Positions 6,146-11,084 of a stretch of 11,084 bases of DNA are shown here, one piece after another. This DNA is from an uncultured Selenomonadaceae bacterium (GTDB lineage Bacteria; Bacillota; Negativicutes; Selenomonadales; Selenomonadaceae): the NCBI GenBank assembly GCA_905236665.1, contig CAJONF010000067.1:1-11084 (forward strand), in the 5' to 3' direction. A program made the position numbers and the translations under genes. The notes under the pieces were generated by a model. That model did not search any database. It saw only the letters and a program-made list of their open reading frames with translations, and was not told where the DNA came from. Positions within the stretch are counted from its first letter, which is position 1. Every line of letters begins with the position of its first letter.

Positions 6146-7387
6146 TTAATACAGCGGATATTTTTCACAGAGCGCGGCTACGCGAGCACGCGCTTGATTT
6201 TTTTTGTCATCGTCAGCGGGATTATCCAGAACCAATGCGATAATATTGCCGACTTCGCGCATATCGTCTTCTTTAAAACCGCGTGTCGTCAGCGCAGGAC
6301 TGCCAAGCCTCAATCCGCTGGTAACAAACGGGCTACGCGGCTCAAATGGAATTGTATTCTTGTTTGCAGTGATATTTACCTCGTCAAGGACATTTTGCGC
6401 CTCTTTGCCGGTGATATTTTTGCTCGTGAGATCGACAAGCATTAAGTGATTATCCGTGCCGCCGCTAACAATTCTAAAACCGTCCGCCGTCAACGTTTCA
6501 GCTAAAATTTTTGCATTCTTGATAATTTGCGCGGCATATTCTTTAAATTCCGGTTGAAGAGCTTCACCGAACGCCACAGCTTTTGCCGCGATAACGTGCA
6601 TTAAGGGGCCGCCCTGCGTACCGGGGAAAATCGCTTTGTTGAATTGTTTGCCAAATTCAGCGTCTTTGCACAGAATCAAACCGCCGCGAGGTCCGCGCAG
6701 GGTTTTATGCGTCGTGGAAGTCACAACATCAGCATAGGGCAAGGGACTGGGGTGCAAGCCCGCCGCGACTAAGCCGGCAATATGCGCCATATCCACCATT
6801 AAATATGCGCCAACCTTTTTTGCAGTACTTGCGAGCCGTTCAAAGTCGATTATCCGCGAATAAGCCGACGCTCCCGCCACGATAATTTTAGGTTTGCAGT
6901 CCTGCGCGATTTTTTCAAGCTCATCATAGTCAATCGTTTCAGTTTCGCGACTTACTCCGTAGGGAACGATTTTAAAATATTTGCCGCTCATGTTTACGGG
7001 TGAACCGTGCGTCAAATGCCCGCCGTCCGTCAAATTCATTCCCATAATCGTATCGCCGGGCGTGGCGAGCGCGTAATAAACCGCCATATTTGCCTGTGCA
7101 CCGCTATGCGGCTGAACATTTGCATAATCACAGTCAAAAAGTTTTTTAACTCTATCAATGGCGAGCTGTTCTGCCACATCAACAAATTCACAACCGCCAT
7201 AATAACGCTTGCCAGGATAGCCTTCTGCGTATTTATTGGTTAAAACCGAGCCTTGAGCCTCCATGACAGCCTTGCTCACGATATTTTCCGACGCGATCAA
7301 CTCCAATTTGTTGCGCTGACGATTAAGTTCATTTTCAACCGCCGCGAAAAGTTCCGCGTCCTTTTTCAAGCCTTCAAGTAAATTCAT
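6146..7387 (-). CDS. glyA: Serine hydroxymethyltransferase
   Basis: A 413-residue PLP enzyme, the usual SHMT length. It interconverts serine plus THF with glycine plus 5,10-methylene-THF, the cell's main one-carbon source. Clear family stretches are LELIASENIVS (28-38), NKYAEGYPGKRYYGG (51-65), QPHSGAQAN (92-100), GGHLTHGSPVN (122-132), VDMAHIAGLVAAGLHPSP (198-215; D199 and H202 near the cofactor) and TTHKTLRGPRGG (225-236), where K228 forms the internal aldimine. The C-terminal FEPRSPFVTSGLRLGSPALTTRG is complete. ATG at 7387 has GGAGG at 7395-7399, 7 nt upstream. It lies 17 nt after the SnoaL-like gene and 13 nt before the PAP2 gene, so it is in the tsaC operon. No riboswitch is visible upstream. 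Confidence 0.97.
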   Translation of the reverse strand: MNLLEGLKKDAELFAAVENELNRQRNKLELIASENIVSKAVMEAQGSVLTNKYAEGYPGKRYYGGCEFVDVAEQLAIDRVKKLFDCDYANVQPHSGAQANMAVYYALATPGDTIMGMNLTDGGHLTHGSPVNMSGKYFKIVPYGVSRETETIDYDELEKIAQDCKPKIIVAGASAYSRIIDFERLASTAKKVGAYLMVDMAHIAGLVAAGLHPSPLPYADVVTSTTHKTLRGPRGGLILCKDAEFGKQFNKAIFPGTQGGPLMHVIAAKAVAFGEALQPEFKEYAAQIIKNAKILAETLTADGFRIVSGGTDNHLMLVDLTSKNITGKEAQNVLDEVNITANKNTIPFEPRSPFVTSGLRLGSPALTTRGFKEDDMREVGNIIALVLDNPADDDKKNQARARVAALCEKYPLY

Positions 7388-7404
7388 ACTGTAACCTCCA
7401 AAAT

Positions 7405-7842
7405 TTAATCGTTAATCTGCGGCGTTTTCATGAAGCCGAGCACTTCCAAAATGCCGAGCAGACCTTTTGCCGCCACATCGTTGACAATTTTGCCGTCCGC
7501 GTCGAAATAATAGAAATTCATTGCGCTGAACGAAAATTTTTTGCCGGTAGGAGCCATTCCCATAAAATCGCCGTCATGCGTGCCGCTACAAATCCAACTC
7601 ACCGCAACTTTGTCATCTTCCGCCGCCATGTCGACAATTTCCCAGCGAATATCCGAAAAACTTTTTCGCATGAAGTCAACGACGCTCAAATAGCCCAAGC
7701 CGCCGTAAAGTTTATCCTTCGACACCAAACTTGAGAATTCTGCCGCGTCCGAAACAAGTTCCTGCGCCAATTCCTTGTCGTTCGTGTTAATGCACGTCAT
7801 GAATCGGCGAATCGAAATTTTATTACGTTCGGCTTTGCTCAT
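7405..7842 (-). CDS. SnoaL/NTF2-like fold protein, function unknown
   Basis: A 145-residue protein resembling the SnoaL-like (NTF2 fold) family, which includes ester cyclases, hydratases and many small-ligand binders. Supporting signs are an N-terminal helical part with a conserved-looking RRFMTCINTND stretch, a central segment around YGGLGYLSVVDFMRKSF, then alternating strands VAVSWICSGTHDGDFMGMAP, KKFSFSAMNFYYFD and the hairpin ADGKIVND typical of the family's end. No signal peptide or membrane span is seen, so it is cytosolic. The ligand cannot be told from sequence. Its ATG overlaps the tsaC stop codon by 4 nt (ATGA) with a GGAGGAG site inside tsaC, so the two genes are translationally coupled. 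glyA follows 17 nt later. It sits inside an otherwise housekeeping operon. Confidence 0.72.
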   Translation of the reverse strand: MSKAERNKISIRRFMTCINTNDKELAQELVSDAAEFSSLVSKDKLYGGLGYLSVVDFMRKSFSDIRWEIVDMAAEDDKVAVSWICSGTHDGDFMGMAPTGKKFSFSAMNFYYFDADGKIVNDVAAKGLLGILEVLGFMKTPQIND

Positions 7843-8456
7843 TCCAACTCCTCCATTATTTTTTCCTCCGAAATTGCTCCGTGGCGTAAAATTTTTGGCT
7901 CCGGCGCAGTTAAATCAATTATTGTTGACGAAATTCCGAATTTGCACGCGCCGCCGTCCAAAATTATTTCCACGCGTCCAGATAAATTTTCTAAAACTTC
8001 CTGCGCGGTTCTCGGCGGATTTTTTCCAGATAAATTTGCGCTTGGTGCCGCTATCGGAACTCCGGATAATTTTATCAGCGACAACGCCACGTCATTTGCC
8101 GGAAATCTTATGCCGACGCTCGATTTTCCGCCCGTCACGAAGTCGGGAATAATTTTATTCTTTGGCAATATTATCGTCAAGGCTCCCGGGCAAAATGCCG
8201 CGAATAATTTTTCTGCCGCCAATGAAATTTTTGCCACGCGCTCAACCATTTCTAAATTCGCCACGTGCAAACTCAACGGTTTATCGGAAGGTCTGCCCTT
8301 CGCCGCGAAAATTTTTTCACACGCCGCCACATTCAGCCCGTCCGCGCCCAAGCCGTATACAGTTTCCGTTGGGAACGCGACAATTTCTCCGCGCTTGATA
8401 AATTCCGCCGCTAAAATTAAATTTTCTTCCGTCGGCTGTAAAATCTTTGTCTGCAA
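7839..8456 (-). CDS. tsaC: L-threonylcarbamoyladenylate synthase (YrdC/Sua5 domain)
   Basis: A 205-residue YrdC-domain enzyme that makes threonylcarbamoyl-AMP from threonine, bicarbonate and ATP, the first step of t6A37 tRNA modification. Signatures are GEIVAFPTETVYGLGAD (23-39), FAAKGRPSDKPLSLHV (50-65), GALTIILP (91-98), SVGIRFPA (113-120), APSANLSGKNPPRT (137-150) and GISSTIIDL (174-182). The length fits the TsaC form, with no C-terminal Sua5 domain as in YwlC. The start is TTG at 8456, supported by AAGGAG at 8465-8470 with 8 nt spacing and by the alignment of MQTKILQP with family N-termini. No upstream ATG fits. It heads the operon tsaC - SnoaL-like - glyA - PAP2. TATATT lies 21-26 nt upstream of the start codon as a possible -10, without a good -35. 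Confidence 0.94.
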   Translation of the reverse strand: MQTKILQPTEENLILAAEFIKRGEIVAFPTETVYGLGADGLNVAACEKIFAAKGRPSDKPLSLHVANLEMVERVAKISLAAEKLFAAFCPGALTIILPKNKIIPDFVTGGKSSVGIRFPANDVALSLIKLSGVPIAAPSANLSGKNPPRTAQEVLENLSGRVEIILDGGACKFGISSTIIDLTAPEPKILRHGAISEEKIMEELE

Positions 8457-8528
8457 TTTGATTTCTCCTTGTTTTTAATATAATCTGCGTGCCCTCTAAT
8501 CGAATTCGCTAAGCGGTTATGGCAAAAT

Positions 8529-8563
8529 GAAAACCCCGTGCAGTTCGTTAAGCTACGCGGGGG
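8529..8563 (-). terminator. Terminator after hisG
   Basis: Read on the minus strand, CCCCGCG (8556-8562) pairs with CGCGGGG-like TGCACGGGG (8534-8542) in a stem of seven pairs with one G-U. A mismatch and a further short AGCT/AGTT stem follow. TTTTCATTTT comes after it. It lies 12 nt past the hisG stop and separates hisG from the tsaC operon. Confidence 0.8.
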
Positions 8564-8574
8564 AATATTTTAGC

Positions 8575-9225
8575 CTATTTAGCCGTTAAAATTTTTGACA
8601 GGTCGTTAACAAGCGCGTTGATTCGTTCAAATTTTAATTTATAGCTCACGCGGTTGGCAATTAGGCGCGCCGTGGAATTCATAATCGTGACAATCTCTTC
8701 AAGATTATTTTCGCGAAGTGTAGTGCCGGTTTCCACAATGTCAACGATACTTTCTGACAAGCCGACAATAGGACCAAGTTCAATCGAACCGTTCAGCTTG
8801 ATATATTCCATTTGCATACCCTGCGCCGTGAAAAATTTTTCAGCAATGCGCGGGAATTTTGTAGCCACGCGGGTTTGAGCATAATCTTCAAGGCGTGCAC
8901 GCTTTTTATCTTTAGGAACCGCCATCATCAAATGACATTTGCCAAAACCTAAGTCAAGCAACTCATAAACATTCTTGCCGGATTCGTCTATAACATCTTT
9001 GCCGATAATGCCGATATCCGCCGCGCCATATTCAACATAAGTCGGCACATCAGCAGTTTTCGTGATTATAAATTTTAACTTTGCCGCGTCGTTTGTGATT
9101 ATAAGTTTACGAGATTTTTCGTAAAGACCTTCAGCCGTCCAGCCGACTTTTTTTAAAAGTTCAGCCGACAAGCCGAAGAGTTTACCTTTTGGCAAAGCGA
9201 CCGTTATAAAATTTTTTTCTTGCAA
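8575..9225 (-). CDS. hisG: ATP phosphoribosyltransferase, short form
   Basis: A 216-residue catalytic subunit of the first histidine-biosynthesis enzyme, which joins ATP and PRPP into phosphoribosyl-ATP. Family stretches are ITVALPKGKLF (7-17), ADVPTYVEYGAADIGIIGKD (58-77), TKFPRIAEKFF (122-132), LNGSIELGPIVGLSESIVDI (144-163) and the PRPP loop DIVETGTTLREN (162-173). It lacks the C-terminal ACT-like regulatory domain of the long form (about 290-300 residues). It should therefore work in a hetero-octamer with HisZ, which is not in this window. The start is TTG at 9225 with AAGGAG at 9234-9239, 8 nt upstream. No other his gene adjoins it. A terminator hairpin lies just upstream and I see no convincing promoter of its own, so expression may depend on read-through from ilvC. 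Confidence 0.95.
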   Translation of the reverse strand: MQEKNFITVALPKGKLFGLSAELLKKVGWTAEGLYEKSRKLIITNDAAKLKFIITKTADVPTYVEYGAADIGIIGKDVIDESGKNVYELLDLGFGKCHLMMAVPKDKKRARLEDYAQTRVATKFPRIAEKFFTAQGMQMEYIKLNGSIELGPIVGLSESIVDIVETGTTLRENNLEEIVTIMNSTARLIANRVSYKLKFERINALVNDLSKILTAK

Positions 9226-9245
9226 ATTATTTTCTCCTTGCTCCT

Positions 9246-9270
9246 AAAAAAAAACCGACGCATTGTCGGG
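9246..9270 (-). terminator. Terminator after ilvC, in front of hisG
   Basis: On the minus strand CCGAC (9265-9269) pairs with GTCGG (9255-9259) around a 5-nt loop, followed by nine T (9246-9254). The hisG ribosome binding site begins only about 7 nt after the T-run, so the hairpin sits in the hisG leader as well as behind ilvC and could act as an attenuator. Confidence 0.82.
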
Positions 9271-9304
9271 AAATTTTTATCGTAAAATTTTTTGTCGATT
9301 GAAA

Positions 9305-10321
9305 TTAATCTTTGGAAAGATCGGAGCCGTCTTTGAGCCAGCTCATCATGCCGCGCAGTTTTGCACCGACAGTTTCGATTTGGTGTTCGGCGTGAATTCT
9401 GCGCTGTGCCAAGAAGTTTGCACGACCAGCCGCACGATTTTCGACAAGCCAGTTGCGAGCAAAAGAACCGTCTTGAATTTCTGCCAACGCTTTTTCCATA
9501 GCTTTTTTAACTTCGGGCGTGACGATTTTCGGACCGGTGGTGTAGTCGCCATATTCCGCCGTGTCACTGATAGACTTACGCATTTTCGCCATGCCGCCTT
9601 CGTACATAAGGTCGACGATTAATTTCATTTCGTGGAAAGTCTCGAAGTAGGCGATTTCCGGTTGGTAACCAGCCGCAACCAAAACTTCAAAGCCATTCTG
9701 AATCAGATGAGTTACGCCACCGCAAAGCACGCACTGTTCGCCGAAAAGATCGGTCTCGGTTTCCTCTTTGAATGTGGTTTGAAGTACACCAGCGCGAGTT
9801 CCGCCAATGCCGCGAGCATAAGCCAGCGCAATATCAAAGCATTTGCCAGAGGCGTCTTGTTCAACAGCGAAAACATCAGGGACGCCGCTACCTTCGACGA
9901 AAGTTCTGCGGACAAGATGACCGGGACCTTTTGGAGCTACCATAAAAACATCGACATCGGGCGGCGGAATTATTTGCTTAAAATGAATGTTGAAACCATG
10001 AGCAAAAGCCAGAGCCGATCCGGATTTTAAATTCGGCGCGATTTCGTTTTTGTAAACATCAGCTTGTTTCTCGTCGGGAATAAGTACCATTGTGATATCC
10101 GCGATTTTGACGGCTTCAGCAACTGTTAAAACCTTCAATCCGGATTTTTCAGCAACAGCTTTTGATTTAGAACCCGCATACAAGCCCACAACGACATTAA
10201 CGCCGCTGTCTTTCAAATTCAAGCTGTGAGCGTGTCCCTGGCTACCGAAACCGATGACGGCGACGGTTTTGCCATTCAAAATATCAAAGTTAACGTCGTT
10301 GTCATAATAAACTTTTGCCAT
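9305..10321 (-). CDS. ilvC: Ketol-acid reductoisomerase, class I
   Basis: A 338-residue enzyme of branched-chain amino-acid synthesis. It isomerises and reduces 2-acetolactate (or 2-aceto-2-hydroxybutyrate) with NADPH and Mg2+. The Rossmann fingerprint GFGSQGHAHSLNLKDSG spans 24-40. The cofactor loop GLYAGSKSK (46-54) keeps the serines S51 and S53 that hold the NADPH 2'-phosphate. H108 in AFAHGFNIHF and the metal ligands in FKEETETDLFGEQ (D191, E195) are present. The protein then continues through ETFHEMKLIVDLMYEGG to the end. Length is that of the short class I form. The ATG at 10321 (MAKVYYD) is used because GGAGG at 10330-10334 lies 8 nt upstream; a TTG at 10336 overlaps that site. It is monocistronic by its own promoter and terminator, and divergent from purL. 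No other ilv or leu gene is nearby. Confidence 0.97.
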   Translation of the reverse strand: MAKVYYDNDVNFDILNGKTVAVIGFGSQGHAHSLNLKDSGVNVVVGLYAGSKSKAVAEKSGLKVLTVAEAVKIADITMVLIPDEKQADVYKNEIAPNLKSGSALAFAHGFNIHFKQIIPPPDVDVFMVAPKGPGHLVRRTFVEGSGVPDVFAVEQDASGKCFDIALAYARGIGGTRAGVLQTTFKEETETDLFGEQCVLCGGVTHLIQNGFEVLVAAGYQPEIAYFETFHEMKLIVDLMYEGGMAKMRKSISDTAEYGDYTTGPKIVTPEVKKAMEKALAEIQDGSFARNWLVENRAAGRANFLAQRRIHAEHQIETVGAKLRGMMSWLKDGSDLSKD

Positions 10322-10363
10322 TAGTCGAACCTCCAAAAAAAATTACTAATTTAAATCTGCAAC

Positions 10364-10392
10364 AGTGTATCACTATTCGCGGTTGCTTTCAA
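10364..10392 (-). promoter_or_regulatory. Promoter of ilvC
   Basis: On the minus strand TTGAAA (10387-10392), a 17-bp spacer and TACACT (10364-10369). TGA before the -10 makes it extended. The -10 lies in a small inverted repeat AGTG-TAT-CACT (10364-10374). The start would be near 10357, giving a leader of about 36 nt; no T-box or leader peptide fits in it. Confidence 0.75.
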
Positions 10393-10409
10393 GGGCTTAG
10401 CCCTTTTTT
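10391..10409 (+). terminator. Terminator-like perfect palindrome between ilvC and purL
   Basis: AAGGGCT and AGCCCTT flank a central T (10391-10405), a perfect 15-nt palindrome running into six T (10404-10409) on the plus strand. No plus-strand gene ends upstream, so it does not close a known transcript. It touches the ilvC -35 on one side and the purL -35 region on the other, so it could instead be an operator for both. Function is unclear. Confidence 0.5.
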
Positions 10410-10432
10410 ATTTCCGCTCACTGTGATAAAAT
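10404..10432 (+). promoter_or_regulatory. Probable promoter of purL
   Basis: TGATAAAAT (10424-10432) is an extended -10. The -35 position 17 bp upstream falls in a T-run (10404-10409) and is poor. A small inverted repeat TCAC-T-GTGA (10418-10426) overlaps the -10. The start would be near 10439, about 19 nt before the start codon. No purine riboswitch fits in so short a leader. Confidence 0.5.
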
Positions 10433-10457
10433 CGCTAAAAAACCTAAGGAGGCAGCT

Positions 10458-11084
10458 ATGGTTAGAAGAATTTACGTTGAAAAACGCGCGGGATTTAATG
10501 TTCCTGCAAAAAATCTGCTCGACGACTTCAAAGACACTCTAGACATTAAAATTGACGGCTTGCGGCTGTTCGTTCGCTATGATATTGAAGATTTGAGCGA
10601 CGAAGACTTCCAAAAAGTCCGCGATATTGTTTTTCGCGAGCCAAATGTTGACAATTTCTATTACGAACTGCCCAAAGATCTTGATTTAACGAAAACTTTT
10701 GCGGTTGAGTATTTGCCGGGGCAATTTGATCAGCGTGCGGACTCGGCGGCGCAATGTATTCAGTTGGTAACAGGAAAAGAATTGCCGATAATCCATTCTG
10801 CGCGGATAATTTCGTTAATCGGCGATATTTCACCCGACGATTTCGCTAAAATTAAATACTACTCGATAAATGCGATTGAATCACGCGAGGCAAGCTTTAA
10901 AATCCCTGCGACGTTGAAAATTTCCGCTGAAATTCCGCCTGACGTTGAGATTTTAGCCGATTTTAATACCCTTAACGCCGACGAACTTAAAAATTTTATA
11001 AATCTGCGCGGCTTGGCTATGAATATCAACGATTTAAAGTTTTGCCAAAAATATTTCCGCGAAATTGAACAAAGACCGCCTACA
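10458..11084 (+). CDS. purL: Phosphoribosylformylglycinamidine synthase, long form (5' part)
   Basis: The first 209 residues of an open frame that runs off the right edge without a stop. The N-terminus VRRIYVEKRAGF, followed by LRLFVRYDIEDLSDEDF and FREPNVDNFY, matches the PurS-like N-terminal domain of clostridial long-form FGAM synthase (about 1200 or more residues). EYLPGQFDQRADSAAQCIQL and the later linker region also match. The enzyme converts FGAR, ATP and glutamine to FGAM, the fourth step of IMP synthesis. The FGAM synthase and glutaminase domains lie beyond the window. ATG at 10458 has AAGGAGG at 10446-10452, 5 nt upstream. It is divergent from ilvC and shares a compact intergenic region with it. 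The other purine gene here, the AICAR transformylase, is not linked to it. Confidence 0.92.
   Translation, partial: MVRRIYVEKRAGFNVPAKNLLDDFKDTLDIKIDGLRLFVRYDIEDLSDEDFQKVRDIVFREPNVDNFYYELPKDLDLTKTFAVEYLPGQFDQRADSAAQCIQLVTGKELPIIHSARIISLIGDISPDDFAKIKYYSINAIESREASFKIPATLKISAEIPPDVEILADFNTLNADELKNFINLRGLAMNINDLKFCQKYFREIEQRPPT

Noticed and set aside
6132..6168. ATG at 6168 as the PAP2 gene start
   Set aside because: It overlaps glyA by 23 nt without a ribosome binding site, whereas GTG at 6132 has GGAGG at the right distance and gives a family-like N-terminus.
7942..8478. 178-residue plus-strand ORF opposite tsaC
   Set aside because: It is the antisense shadow of a well-supported gene, without a ribosome binding site or family resemblance.
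9632..10030. 132-residue plus-strand ORF opposite ilvC
   Set aside because: Antisense to a fully conserved ilvC; low-complexity, Ser-rich translation typical of a shadow frame.
10546..10833. 95-residue minus-strand ORF inside the purL start
   Set aside because: Shadow of purL; the plus frame matches FGAM synthase throughout.

Overview
The window reads as a chromosomal stretch from an anaerobic, low-to-moderate G+C Firmicute, most likely a diderm member of the Negativicutes. Three things suggest this. It has an oxygen-independent class III ribonucleotide reductase gene. It has a heptose-7-phosphate-kinase-like sugar kinase, as found in LPS-making cells. Its glyA, hisG (short form), ilvC and long-form purL sequences are of clostridial type, behind strong GGAGG ribosome binding sites. 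The taxonomic call is inference from protein style, not from a marker gene. Almost everything here is housekeeping metabolism; I see no tRNA, rRNA, CRISPR array, IS element or prophage gene.

Layout, left to right. Bases 1-143 are an AT-rich intergenic stretch with a probable ribosome binding site for a leftward gene just outside the window. A small secreted, Arg/Glu-rich protein (144-416, +) converges on an RfaE1-type kinase (464-1447, -) across a shared bidirectional terminator. Divergent from the kinase is a stand-alone AICAR transformylase (1536-2693, +; PurH without the IMP cyclohydrolase domain), with its own terminator. Then comes nrdD (2950-5145, +), with a good promoter, a Rex-like palindrome over the -35 and a bidirectional terminator. 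The rest of the middle is leftward. A tight four-gene operon runs tsaC - SnoaL/NTF2-like gene - glyA - PAP2 phosphatase (8456 down to 5188). Upstream of it lie hisG (9225-8575) and ilvC (10321-9305), each followed by a terminator. At the right end, purL starts divergently from ilvC (10458 onward) and runs off the edge.

Functionally the window centres on nucleotide, one-carbon and amino-acid metabolism. GlyA makes 5,10-methylene-THF, the precursor of the 10-formyl-THF used by the AICAR transformylase. PurL and the transformylase are two steps of IMP synthesis, and NrdD turns ribonucleotides into deoxyribonucleotides. HisG starts histidine synthesis from ATP and PRPP, and the histidine pathway returns AICAR to purine synthesis. 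IlvC serves branched-chain amino acids.

The main anomaly is nrdD. The ATP cone, catalytic barrel and part of the zinc knuckle are well conserved, but the ORF stops just where the C-terminal glycyl-radical loop should begin, and a terminator follows at once. By family rules this protein could not form its own glycyl radical. Secondary points are start-site corrections (nrdD, ilvC, PAP2 with GTG, tsaC and hisG with TTG), recurring TGATA extended -10 promoters, and a terminator-like perfect palindrome between the divergent ilvC and purL promoters.
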